Below, one piece after another: positions 1 to 9,034 of a stretch of DNA of 51,316 nt. The notes beneath the pieces were generated by a model. The model ran no database searches. It was given only the letters and a program-made list of their open reading frames with translations, and had not been told where the DNA came from. Numbering within the stretch: the first letter of the stretch is position 1; each line of letters starts with the position of its first letter. The position numbers and the translations under genes are program-made. Source of the stretch: an uncultured bacterium (GTDB taxonomy: Bacteria > Cyanobacteriota > Vampirovibrionia > Gastranaerophilales > Gastranaerophilaceae); assembly GCA_902796925.1 (NCBI GenBank), contig CADBQW010000005.1, positions 1 through 51,316 on the forward strand. Direction: 5' to 3'.

Positions 1-312
1 AACATAAAGAGGATAAACCGGACCATAACAACTATCATTAGCAAAAATGATTTCATCATAGCTATTAATATTTTCAATATTAAAAAACCCTCTTTTATAT
101 GAACCAAAATCGTATTCATTGTGGGATTCCGCGATAATTTTATCTGCAGTATCCGTTATTTTTTGTAACTCATGCCGGCTTAAATTGCAGGCCGAGACAA
201 AAATAATTTTGGAACATATAGATTTCAAGCTTTCAAGATAAAAGATAACGTAATCATCAATTACGTTATCTTTGTCAAAATGTGCAAATATTGCTACACG
301 TTTTTTATCCAT
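1..312 (-). CDS. Rhamnan synthesis F (RgpF)-like protein, N-terminal part only
   Basis: The frame from the ATG at 312 stays open to the window edge, giving 104 residues; the rest lies outside. It begins MDKKRVAIFAHFDKDNVIDD and later reads YDFGSYKRG and IIFANDSCYGPVYPL. This matches the start of the RgpF family, which acts in assembly of rhamnose-rich cell-surface polysaccharides: a hydrophobic strand, a YDFGSYK-type motif and an NDS.YGP motif. The start lies 1 bp after the speE stop, so the two genes are almost certainly co-transcribed although their roles differ. The spacing suggests translational coupling. A general glycan-processing or glycosyltransferase-associated role is the safest reading, because only the first domain is visible. 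Confidence 0.72.
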   Translation of the reverse strand, partial: MDKKRVAIFAHFDKDNVIDDYVIFYLESLKSICSKIIFVSACNLSRHELQKITDTADKIIAESHNEYDFGSYKRGFFNIENINSYDEIIFANDSCYGPVYPLYV

Positions 313-313
313 T

Positions 314-1168
314 TTAGCCAACCATTTTTTTTAAGTATTCAGGAAGTGCAAAACGGGCATCGTGATAATCTTTGTTATATATTTTACAAGTTTTATGGAT
401 ATCTTCATATCGGTCTTGAGCAAAGTAAGAAAGCGGCTGAACATCTTTTGAACAAAAAGCCCAAGCCCAATATCCGCCGGGATAGGTAGGGATATTTGAT
501 GTATAAGTTGAACATATAGGAAATACCTTATTCAAAAGTTTATACATCTTTTCAACGGAATCACTTTGGGCAAATGGTGATTCAGATTGTGCTGCCATTA
601 TACCACCGGGTTTAAGAGAGCGTTTTACATTATTGTAAAATTCTTCAGTAAACAAGCCTTCGCCGGGTCCCATTGGATCTGTAGAATCGACTAGGACTAT
701 ATCAAATTCATTTTCTCTGTCTTTCATATATTCAATAGCATCTTTAACGAGAATTTCTACTTTTGGATTATCAAGTTCACAAGCAATTGTAGGTAAGAAT
801 TCTTTGCAGGCATCGATAACCATACCGTCAATTTCACATAGAACAACCCGTTTTACTGATTTGTGTTTTAAAACTTCGCGTACCGTGCCTCCGTCACCCC
901 CGCCTATAACGAGAACTGTTTCTGGATTTCTGTGGTGCATCATAGGAATATGTGCAATCATTTCATGATAATGATATTCATCACCTTCTGTTGTCATCAT
1001 CAGATCATCAAGTGTTAATACTCTGCCCAGTTTAGATTCTGTTTCAAATACCTCAACCTTTTGAAATTCGGATTGTTTTGAGAATAATATTTTTCCGGCC
1101 TTTATTGCTATTCCGAATCCGCCGGGTGTAATTTCGTGATAATATCCATTTTCTATTCCGTTTTTCAT
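314..1168 (-). CDS. speE: Spermidine (polyamine) synthase
   Basis: Aminopropyltransferase that moves the aminopropyl group of decarboxylated S-adenosylmethionine onto putrescine in the cytoplasm. The N-terminal beta domain is followed by a Rossmann methyltransferase-like fold with GGGDGGTVREVLKH (nucleotide loop), DLMMTTEGDEYHYHEMI, and the catalytic region VDSTDPMGPGEGLF. All are diagnostic of SpeE. I chose the ATG at 1168 because AGAGGAGA lies just upstream; an in-frame start 39 bp earlier has no such site. The resulting 284 residues equal the family norm. A TATACT hexamer about 30 bp upstream could be the -10. It is followed 1 bp later by the RgpF-like gene. No speD or speA homologue is visible nearby. 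Confidence 0.95.
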   Translation of the reverse strand: MKNGIENGYYHEITPGGFGIAIKAGKILFSKQSEFQKVEVFETESKLGRVLTLDDLMMTTEGDEYHYHEMIAHIPMMHHRNPETVLVIGGGDGGTVREVLKHKSVKRVVLCEIDGMVIDACKEFLPTIACELDNPKVEILVKDAIEYMKDRENEFDIVLVDSTDPMGPGEGLFTEEFYNNVKRSLKPGGIMAAQSESPFAQSDSVEKMYKLLNKVFPICSTYTSNIPTYPGGYWAWAFCSKDVQPLSYFAQDRYEDIHKTCKIYNKDYHDARFALPEYLKKMVG

Positions 1169-1326
1169 TTCTTTCTCCTCTGTAAATGTGTATGAAAAGT
1201 ATAACATGAAAGCTTATATATATATGTAAATTTTTCTTAATAAATCCGTCAAGACCCCTAAAGTTATTGTAAAAAGTGCCGATATCGATTGTATAGACAT
1301 GTCAAAACAGGAAAGGTCGGACCATC

Positions 1327-4300
1327 TTGAAAATCTTAAGTTTGATGGAATTAGCAAAGGAATTTGTAGCCCAATACGGTGTGGATGAAGCCGTAAATAG
1401 AGGTTATGTGCGTCTGGCTGAAGACAGATACGGCAATCCTATGCAAGACAAAAATGGAGAGAATACTTACATATTAACTTCAAAACATCAATCTATGGAT
1501 GATTTACTTGAAGGTAAAGATCATGATGAGATAAGGAAACTATCCAAAAAGAATAGAGCATTCAACCTTCAACTTAAAAATTTCAATATAGAAGGAATAG
1601 AGGATTCAACTTGGGCTCAGTTTACTGCGGAAGAAATAATAAATATGCATGATAATGGTGCTATTGTACCGGATGATATCTTGCAAAATGCATATGACGA
1701 AATAAATAATTCAGAGATAAACAGCGAAATAGATTTAAGCGAAAAAGATGCAATAGACAATGGCAATTTCGATCTGAATTCGAACTTAACATCAATGTCG
1801 GTTACAGATATGAGAAAACTTGCTGCTACTGCAATGTTTGTTTGTGAGAACAAAGAAAAAGATTTGGAAGTTTCTATTGATGAAATGGATTTGCTTGAGG
1901 CAGAATTAACACGAATAGAAAAAGAAACTGAGGATAAACAGCTTGATACCATCGAAGAAATGCAAAAAATTGCTGATGAATGGCAAGTCTATAAGAATAA
2001 AATAGACAGTGGGTTTTACCTTAGTGAAAGCGAACAAAAAAGGTTTGAAGAACTTGGAGGAATTTTTAATGATATAAACGGAGATTACGAAAAAAACTTA
2101 AATAGAGATATTGACAAACTTCAATCGATTAATAAAAAATTAAGCGATAAAAATACTGTTATAAAAAAAGTTCAACTGGCAGGAGAAGAAGCAATCAAAA
2201 CTGCAGAATCTTTTGACATAAATGTTCCGGGAAAATTATCAAAGTTCAGTAGCAAATTTAATAAAACTAAAAAGTATAAATTTGATAAAAACTCAAATGG
2301 TGAAATTTCAGATATGAGTCTTAAAAGAAAACCGTTTGTTGGGTTTAACACTACAAATTTATTCACAGTTTTGTCAAAACCAATTTTAAATATTCTAATT
2401 GTTCAATCCTTGATTGATAACTTGGAAAAAACAGGATCTCAATCAATTGAGTTTTCTCAAGAAGAATTACAAAATTATGATAATATTGAGGAAATTACCA
2501 ATTCAGAGATTCTTTCTGATAGAGAAAATAATTTAAATATTTCTAAAACTGATACAAATCAAGAATTCGATACAATGGAAGTATCAGAACAGCAGGAAGA
2601 TGAAGTTAATATAGATAATGTGGAATTTACGGAACCGGATCAACTTGAAATAGATGGAAAATCAACAGAGGAGCTTTCTCTTGCAATACAAACTGAAGGT
2701 ATAGATTCTGAAAGTGAAGCTCGAACCGTATTAAATGAGATAAGCAATAATACGGATAATATCGGCAACATTTTATATAGTGAGAATCAGGAATCTAATG
2801 AGAAAATATCTTTAAATAATCCGGAAAAAATAAGTGAAATAACTGAATCAAACATTTCAGATTCTGATGTGTCAATAGAAGTTAGCAAAAATGGGAGAAC
2901 TTCTATTTCAGAAGAAGTTTCTCAAATTGAAACTCAGTACGAAACGGAAAATATAAAAGAAGTACAGGAAAAGAACGATAATTATGCTAAATCTATCAAC
3001 TCTGCAAAATCAGTTATGGATGAATTGAGAGATAAGGGCGGAAACGCTATAGAAACAGGGCTTGGTCAAGTCGCAGCAGGTAGTATAATGCTGGCGATGG
3101 GTTACCAGATATTAGCAGCTTGGTCTAATTCAAAATCTATAGAAAAGGCAATGCAGCTTATTGAACAAGGTAAAGAGGAAATAAATCTCGGCAGCAGGTA
3201 TTTTAGCCTTGGGACAACTCTTGTTCAAATCTCAAATAATGGTAAAAAGATTACAGAAGATTCTGAAAAGCAAATTAATACTACAGACGAAATCCTTAAT
3301 AATGCTATTGAAGAAACACAAAGTGAAGAAAAAGGTAAGAAAGATAATAACTCAACTAAAACAGGAAATAAAAAATCAAACAACAATGAATCTGAACCTG
3401 AAGAATCGCTATCAGTCAGGTCTAATGCACAAAATAAAACTGAGGATACTAAAAAAGAAAGTAATAGTATCTCAGATATTACAAGTAGTGCAAAATCAGA
3501 TGCCGATGAATCTAAGAAAATAAAGAATGATACAGAAAAAACCGATAAAGAACTTGAGAAAGAACAAAAACAGCTTGAAAAACAAATAAAAGCTGATCAA
3601 AAAGAAATCGAAAAGATGTCAAAAGAATCCGAAAAGGCTCAAAAAGAACAAGAAAAAACACTTGAAGAATTTGAAATTATAACTGATGAAAGCGAACAAA
3701 TAGCTGAAGATATCGAATCAAAACAACAAAATAATAACCAAGCACAAACATTAGCTCAGGGTCAAAGTTCGATAATGCAAAATATTGCTACTACGACATC
3801 AAACCAGATTGAAGATACCGATAACACTCAAGATTTGCAAATTCAACTATTAGAAAATTCTCAAAAATCTGAGCAATTAATAACAAAATTTGACAAGAAT
3901 GGAGCTATTATTACTCAAAATCAAAAACGGATGAATCAAATTGAAAGATCCACAAAAACTAATCATAAAAAGCTTCAAAATATTGTCAGAGAAGAAAGTA
4001 AACGAGCAAAAGAACAAGAAAAAGCAGAACAAGCAAAAATAAAGAAATTAGAAAAAAATCTTGCAGTAGTTGGTGTTGCGAATAATGTATTTAGCATAAC
4101 AATGTCAACCGGCGCTATTTTAATGACAATGCCTTGGTCGGCATCGGTTGGGGCTGCAATGTTTAAAACCGGACTTGCCGGGGTTATATCTTGCGGACTT
4201 GCTGAGACATCTATCCAAATTGCAAACGGGAATACAGAAGCCGGTTTGATGGCTTTAGGTAAAACTATTGTTACTGCGGCTGCGGCTCTTACCGGTACAA

Positions 4301-5265
4301 ATGCAGCTACTGACGGAGTATTGGCACAGGTTACACAAGGACTTAATATTGTCGAAAATTCAGCAACAATGGTCAACAATATCAGGACTGTTGAAGGTAA
4401 AGAACAAAGTGGAACATTCACTACAATATCATCTATTGCCAGTGTTGCCTCTGCGGTTACAGGTTCTGTCAACAGTGTGACTAAATTGGGGGGTATGACC
4501 ACATTTGAAAAAGTCACAACTATCAGTAATGTCGCCGGACAACTAACCTCTGCTACCGGTACAACTATAGGATTATTAAATTCTGATAATACTGCTGCAA
4601 TAAAACTTCAGTCCATAGGCGGTGCGATAAGTATGGCAGCATCTGCAGCTCAATTGGCAAATTCAGGAATGAACAAGCTAAAAGAAAGACAACAAGCAGT
4701 CGATCTAACAACAAATACCGACAATAATTCTGATCAAAATTCTAAGAATGAAAATAATCCGACGGCTATAGCTTCCAATGAAAACAAAATAGAAGAATTA
4801 AACATACAACAAGAAACAGTATATCAGGACTTTAAAAATGCAGAAAATAAAATCGAACAAATTAAATCAACATCAAACAGAATAACTTCAGAAAGTATGG
4901 ATGATATAGAAAAAATGAATGCAGTAGATAAAATTGCTGATGTCGACAAAATACCTGAACAATCCCTCAAAGATGTATCCTTTAAATATACTGCCGAAGG
5001 GATTAATACAAAAATTGATACTGGTGATACAAATAAAGATTCTTGGTCAAAAAGCCTTGATATTATTGGTAAAGGACTTCAAATAGGTACAACTGCTTAT
5101 AAGTATCTTCATAATGAAGATTACAATAATCAAGATCAATCGGTAAATATTGCAAAAACTCCTTTGAATTGGAATCTTTCACAGGAAGCCCGAGATGCAA
5201 TTGATAAGGCAGAAAAACGTCTGGCCGCAATTAAAAGACTATATTATAGAATTGACATGACCTAA
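1327..5265 (+). CDS. Very large coiled-coil protein with internal hydrophobic segments, function unknown
   Basis: A 1312-residue protein that I do not recognise. The N-terminal 110 residues look like a compact domain (MELAKEFVAQYGVDEAVNRG). Long acidic, Asn/Ser/Glu-rich stretches follow. Hydrophobic or Gly/Ala-rich segments lie near residues 345-367, 577-600, 913-1000 and 1035-1115. Highly charged heptad-like coiled coils lie near 734-800 and 868-912. There is no N-terminal signal peptide, so it is cytoplasmic, or secreted by a Sec-independent route. The alternation of coiled coil and Ala/Gly-rich amphipathic segments superficially resembles type III translocators or membrane-inserting effectors, but no motif proves it. 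The start is TTG at 1327 with AGGAAAGG about 10 nt upstream; ATG at 1345 is the alternative but lacks a ribosome site. It is divergent from speE. Confidence 0.75.
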   Translation: MKILSLMELAKEFVAQYGVDEAVNRGYVRLAEDRYGNPMQDKNGENTYILTSKHQSMDDLLEGKDHDEIRKLSKKNRAFNLQLKNFNIEGIEDSTWAQFTAEEIINMHDNGAIVPDDILQNAYDEINNSEINSEIDLSEKDAIDNGNFDLNSNLTSMSVTDMRKLAATAMFVCENKEKDLEVSIDEMDLLEAELTRIEKETEDKQLDTIEEMQKIADEWQVYKNKIDSGFYLSESEQKRFEELGGIFNDINGDYEKNLNRDIDKLQSINKKLSDKNTVIKKVQLAGEEAIKTAESFDINVPGKLSKFSSKFNKTKKYKFDKNSNGEISDMSLKRKPFVGFNTTNLFTVLSKPILNILIVQSLIDNLEKTGSQSIEFSQEELQNYDNIEEITNSEILSDRENNLNISKTDTNQEFDTMEVSEQQEDEVNIDNVEFTEPDQLEIDGKSTEELSLAIQTEGIDSESEARTVLNEISNNTDNIGNILYSENQESNEKISLNNPEKISEITESNISDSDVSIEVSKNGRTSISEEVSQIETQYETENIKEVQEKNDNYAKSINSAKSVMDELRDKGGNAIETGLGQVAAGSIMLAMGYQILAAWSNSKSIEKAMQLIEQGKEEINLGSRYFSLGTTLVQISNNGKKITEDSEKQINTTDEILNNAIEETQSEEKGKKDNNSTKTGNKKSNNNESEPEESLSVRSNAQNKTEDTKKESNSISDITSSAKSDADESKKIKNDTEKTDKELEKEQKQLEKQIKADQKEIEKMSKESEKAQKEQEKTLEEFEIITDESEQIAEDIESKQQNNNQAQTLAQGQSSIMQNIATTTSNQIEDTDNTQDLQIQLLENSQKSEQLITKFDKNGAIITQNQKRMNQIERSTKTNHKKLQNIVREESKRAKEQEKAEQAKIKKLEKNLAVVGVANNVFSITMSTGAILMTMPWSASVGAAMFKTGLAGVISCGLAETSIQIANGNTEAGLMALGKTIVTAAAALTGTNAATDGVLAQVTQGLNIVENSATMVNNIRTVEGKEQSGTFTTISSIASVASAVTGSVNSVTKLGGMTTFEKVTTISNVAGQLTSATGTTIGLLNSDNTAAIKLQSIGGAISMAASAAQLANSGMNKLKERQQAVDLTTNTDNNSDQNSKNENNPTAIASNENKIEELNIQQETVYQDFKNAENKIEQIKSTSNRITSESMDDIEKMNAVDKIADVDKIPEQSLKDVSFKYTAEGINTKIDTGDTNKDSWSKSLDIIGKGLQIGTTAYKYLHNEDYNNQDQSVNIAKTPLNWNLSQEARDAIDKAEKRLAAIKRLYYRIDMT

Positions 5266-5302
5266 CCTAACCTAACCTAACCTTTTCATTTGTCATAGGT
5301 TA
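5261..5302 (+). repeat. CCTAA pentamer tandem repeat (about 4.4 copies) running into a hairpin
   Basis: Positions 5261-5282 are CCTAA repeated four times plus CC. The stop codon of the 1312-residue gene (TAA, 5263-5265) is made by the first unit. The last unit (TAACCT, 5278-5283) can pair with AGGTTA at 5297-5302, followed by an AT-rich stretch, so the array may form the left arm of a weak terminator in several registers. A change in copy number would not alter the protein, because the stop is in the first unit. Confidence 0.7.
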
Positions 5303-5346
5303 ATATTCCATTTTTCCAGTTTTTGGGGTAGTATTTAGTCAGGAAT

Positions 5347-7746
5347 ATGCTGAGAGAAGAAGTTTCTAATTTTTTGCAAGATAAAAATTTCGTAATGCTC
5401 CTAATTACAATGCTTTACGTTGTAGGGATTCTGTCTTTTTTCTATGATAAAGGTATCTATTGCGCAGCAGTTATAACTCTGATTGCTGTTTTGGGGATAA
5501 TTAAAAAGGTATTTAATTTAAAGTATATTATTCTTGCTGTTTTAATGTTTTATTTTGGTTATACCAATGCTCTTATTCAGATAAAACCAACTGATGATAT
5601 TCTGCCGCTTGCGCCTGCAAAAACAAGTGTTGTTGCGCAAGTTATTTCTATTCAGGATATTAAGGGGAACGGAAAATCAAATTTTTTTGCCAAAGTATCA
5701 AGAATAGGAAATAAAGAAGTTAAAGGAAAAATTCTTATAAATACCCCAATACCGAACAACTATAAAATTGGAAATACTTATAAATTTGAAGGGAGGTTAA
5801 GCATTCCGCATCGTGCAACAAACCCTTCTCAATTTGACTATGCAAAATATCTGATGAACTTTAGGGTTTATACTGTATTATACGTACAAGATGAAGGCAA
5901 GTTTGTACCTTTGAATTTGAGTTTTAAATGGAAGTCCATGCAGAAACTTGACGATATCCGTCATAAGATTATGGCGCAACATTCAAAGTATATAATGAGT
6001 CCAAACAGTGAAATTTTAGGCGGGGTTGTTTTTGGTGATGATGCCGTTGCTCCGCCTGATGATATAAAATTCAGTTTTGTGCATTCGGGACTTTTGCATA
6101 TTCTTGCTGCATCCGGTATGAATGTAGCTTTTATTTTCGGATTTTGGTTCTTTTTAATGTTTACAGTTTTAAAGCTGCCATTTAAACCTTGTGTCATAAG
6201 TGGAATGCTTCTTGTGATTTTATATACACTTATGACAGGAATGGGTGCATCAGTAGTAAGGGCTGCGTTAATGCTTCTATTTATTTTGGCCGGAAAACTC
6301 GTTGATAGGGATGCAAGAAGTATTTCTTTATTATCTTTTGTTGCATTATTGATGTTGATATATAATCCTGCATATATTAATAACGTAAGTTTTCAACTTT
6401 CATTTTTAGCGACTTTGGGTTTATTGACGACCGGTAATATTATATTTGAAAAGGTCAAATCCGATTCAAAGATAATAGATTTTGCTCAAGGTTCAGTCAT
6501 TATACCGTTTGTTGCTCAAATTTGGGTTGCACCTATTCAGATGTTTTATTTCAACACATTTTCTCCTTATTCAATTTTTGCAAATATTGTCTCCGTTCCA
6601 TTTATTACGGTAATTAGTTGCGGAGGCTTCTTCTCCTCAATAATTGCAATATTTTCACCATTCACAAATTTTATAGTAAAATATACTGATATAATAGTTG
6701 ATTTTATGATAACTTGCCTGGTAAACGGTTCAAATTTCTTTGCAGGTCTTTCGCATTCTCTTATTGATACAACTCATCCCTCAATTTTTCAGTTGAGCTT
6801 ATACTATATTATAATTGTTTGTATTACTTCACTAATAAAATTCGGAATAAGTTCTAAATTGGGGAACAACTTAATAAAGATCATTTCAGTGACGTTTACA
6901 ATGTTTTTAATTAGCTTGGTAAACTTAAATTTTTCAACTGATAAACTTGAAATAATATCATTTGATGTTCAAAATGCTGATTGCTTTCTTTTAAAATCAC
7001 CTAAAAACAAGTATTTTATAATAGATACAGGTAAAGCCGGATATAATAAAGGATCTTCGCAAGCAAAAGTTATTTTACTTAAATACTTAAAGGATAGAGG
7101 AATTAAAGATATTGAATCCGTTATAGTCACCCATTTTGATAGTGATCACTCCGGAGGTGCTGTCGATTTAATTAAAAATTTAAATATAAAAACTTTATAC
7201 TTAAGTAATCTATCCGATGAATCGACTACTTCTAAAAATATTTATAAAGCAATAAAAGAATATAAAGTTAATTCTACAGTTGCCTTAAACAATACGCTTA
7301 TTTATAATGAACCGGAATTTTTTATTCGAAATTTTCGCGCCGATATCGAAGGAAAAGATAAAGATAATGAAAATTCAATAGTAACTCTTGTAACTTATAA
7401 AGATTTTGACATGTTGTTTATGGGTGACGGTACGGTTGAAACTTTTGAAAAAATAAAATCGCAACTTCCGCATAATGTTGAGGTTTTAAAAGTTGGTCAC
7501 CATGGTGCAAACGGTGTTGTAAGTTCATCTATGATTGACAGTCTTAACAATAAAGTTTCTATAATATCAACAGGTGTAAACAAATATGGCCATCCGACAA
7601 TGGGAACTCTTGATATTTTACGTAAAACAGATATCTACAGAACTGATAATTACAACGCAATAAAGATAACCTCAAAAGGTCTTAAGTATACTGTTGCAGG
7701 ATTTAATCCGACAACGAAGAAATTTGTAAACATAAAAGATTATTAA
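5347..7746 (+). CDS. comEC: ComEC/Rec2 DNA-uptake channel protein
   Basis: Inner-membrane channel that carries single-stranded DNA into the cytoplasm during natural transformation. The 799 residues show the full ComEC layout: N-terminal membrane helices, an extracellular DUF4131-like segment (about 70-190), and the polytopic competence domain with HSGLLHILAASGMNVAF (about 240-260). A C-terminal metallo-beta-lactamase-like domain carries THFDSDHSGG (about 594-603) and VGHHGANG (about 715), the HxDxDH and HH metal motifs. Length is normal for fused ComEC. The start ATG at 5347 has only AGGA close by, so the ribosome site is weak. The gene converges on proA, 2 bp away. The pilin and DprA partners are not in the window; comM and a pilC-like gene are. 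Confidence 0.93.
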   Translation: MLREEVSNFLQDKNFVMLLITMLYVVGILSFFYDKGIYCAAVITLIAVLGIIKKVFNLKYIILAVLMFYFGYTNALIQIKPTDDILPLAPAKTSVVAQVISIQDIKGNGKSNFFAKVSRIGNKEVKGKILINTPIPNNYKIGNTYKFEGRLSIPHRATNPSQFDYAKYLMNFRVYTVLYVQDEGKFVPLNLSFKWKSMQKLDDIRHKIMAQHSKYIMSPNSEILGGVVFGDDAVAPPDDIKFSFVHSGLLHILAASGMNVAFIFGFWFFLMFTVLKLPFKPCVISGMLLVILYTLMTGMGASVVRAALMLLFILAGKLVDRDARSISLLSFVALLMLIYNPAYINNVSFQLSFLATLGLLTTGNIIFEKVKSDSKIIDFAQGSVIIPFVAQIWVAPIQMFYFNTFSPYSIFANIVSVPFITVISCGGFFSSIIAIFSPFTNFIVKYTDIIVDFMITCLVNGSNFFAGLSHSLIDTTHPSIFQLSLYYIIIVCITSLIKFGISSKLGNNLIKIISVTFTMFLISLVNLNFSTDKLEIISFDVQNADCFLLKSPKNKYFIIDTGKAGYNKGSSQAKVILLKYLKDRGIKDIESVIVTHFDSDHSGGAVDLIKNLNIKTLYLSNLSDESTTSKNIYKAIKEYKVNSTVALNNTLIYNEPEFFIRNFRADIEGKDKDNENSIVTLVTYKDFDMLFMGDGTVETFEKIKSQLPHNVEVLKVGHHGANGVVSSSMIDSLNNKVSIISTGVNKYGHPTMGTLDILRKTDIYRTDNYNAIKITSKGLKYTVAGFNPTTKKFVNIKDY

Positions 7747-7748
7747 AT

Positions 7749-8996
7749 CTAAATATCTCTATGAGTGAAATGTTTTTTACCTTCTGCGTAATCTTTTACT
7801 ATATGGCCGTTACCCATGAGTTTGTATTTATATATAGTTAATCCGTCAAGCCCTACCGGACCGCGGGAATGTGTTTTATTTGTTGATATTCCAACCTCAG
7901 CTCCAAAGCCGTATCTAAAGCCGTCTGCGAATCTTGTTGAGGCGTTAAAATATACCCCTGCACTGTCTACGTTGTTCATAAATTTTTCAGCATTTTCTCT
8001 AGATTCTGTTATTATACAGTCGGTGTGTCCCGAGCCATATGTATTTATATGTTTTATGGCCTCATCAACATCTTTTACAGTTTTAAAAGCAAGTATTTTG
8101 TCTCCATATTCAAAATCCCATCTTTCCGGGTTGTTAATCAGTTTAATATCCGATAGCTCTAGGGATGCTAGTAATTCATCTTTTTGAGGAAATTTATCAT
8201 GTATTAAAAGAGTTTCTATTGAATTGCATGCGCTAGGATATTGAGTTTTAGCATCAATAATAATTCTTTGAGCCATTTCAAGATTGGCGCTTTCGTCAAC
8301 AAAGGCGTGACAAATCCCGGATGCGTGTCCTAATACTGGAATTTTTGTGTTTTCTTTTATATATTGAACAAGTTTGTTTCCTCCGCGAGGGATTATTAGG
8401 TTTATAAATTCATCACATTTTAGCATTTCAGCGATATCCTCGTGGGTGAAAACCTGACTCAAAACATTTTTAGGGAAATTTTTTACGTTATCTAATGCTG
8501 AATTTATAAGAGAAAGTATTGTTTTATTTGTATTAACACTTTCTTTGCCGCCCTTCAGTATTACGGCATTTCCTGATTTTATAGCAAGAGAGGAAATTTG
8601 AGATATTACATCAGGTCTGGCTTCAAATATTATTCCCAAAACTCCTATTGGACAGGTTATTTTTGTTAAAACCAAATCTTTGTCCAATTCTCTTTTAAAA
8701 AGAATTTTATTTATTGGATCAGGCAATTTAGCTACATCACGGATACCTTGTATCATATCCCTCATTTTGTTTTCATCTAATTTTAGACGATTAAATGTTT
8801 GTTGTGATAGTTTTCCTGATTCGACAAGAATTCTTGCGTTTTCCAAATCTAATTTATTAGCCTCAAAAATCTCATTTTTATGATCTTCTAAAATATTGGC
8901 AATACTAATTAATGCCTGATTTCTTATATCTTCGCTCAAACCTGCAATTTCGAGACTTGCAAGTTTAGCTGACTTTGCAATTTCTAAAAAATTCAT
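7749..8996 (-). CDS. proA: Gamma-glutamyl phosphate reductase (glutamate-5-semialdehyde dehydrogenase)
   Basis: Second enzyme of proline synthesis: NADPH-dependent reduction of gamma-glutamyl phosphate to glutamate semialdehyde. The 415-residue ALDH-fold protein contains IFEARPDV, SGNAVILKGGKES, the catalytic-cysteine motif YPSACNSIETLL, and the C-terminal FADGFRYGFGAEVGISTNK and RGPVGLDGLTIYKY. All are ProA signatures. The start ATG at 8996 follows AAGGAGAAGAT. No proB lies alongside, although proB-proA pairs are usual, so the kinase must be encoded elsewhere. It is convergent with comEC with a 2-bp gap. Confidence 0.96.
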   Translation of the reverse strand: MNFLEIAKSAKLASLEIAGLSEDIRNQALISIANILEDHKNEIFEANKLDLENARILVESGKLSQQTFNRLKLDENKMRDMIQGIRDVAKLPDPINKILFKRELDKDLVLTKITCPIGVLGIIFEARPDVISQISSLAIKSGNAVILKGGKESVNTNKTILSLINSALDNVKNFPKNVLSQVFTHEDIAEMLKCDEFINLIIPRGGNKLVQYIKENTKIPVLGHASGICHAFVDESANLEMAQRIIIDAKTQYPSACNSIETLLIHDKFPQKDELLASLELSDIKLINNPERWDFEYGDKILAFKTVKDVDEAIKHINTYGSGHTDCIITESRENAEKFMNNVDSAGVYFNASTRFADGFRYGFGAEVGISTNKTHSRGPVGLDGLTIYKYKLMGNGHIVKDYAEGKKHFTHRDI

Positions 8997-9034
8997 ATCT
9001 TCTCCTTATATGAAATTGATTATATCATAAAATT

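Noticed and set aside
1287-1390. Short out-of-frame ORF starting at an ATG near 1300 after TATAGAC
   Set aside because: Only 29 codons, overlaps the start of the large gene in another frame, no ribosome site.
1617-1952. 111-residue minus-strand frame inside the 1312-residue gene
   Set aside because: Shadow of the real frame; Ser/Ile-rich low-complexity content, no ribosome site.
3975-4517. 180-residue minus-strand frame opposite the Ala-rich part of the large gene
   Set aside because: Antisense mirror of an Ala/Thr-rich coding region; no independent signals.
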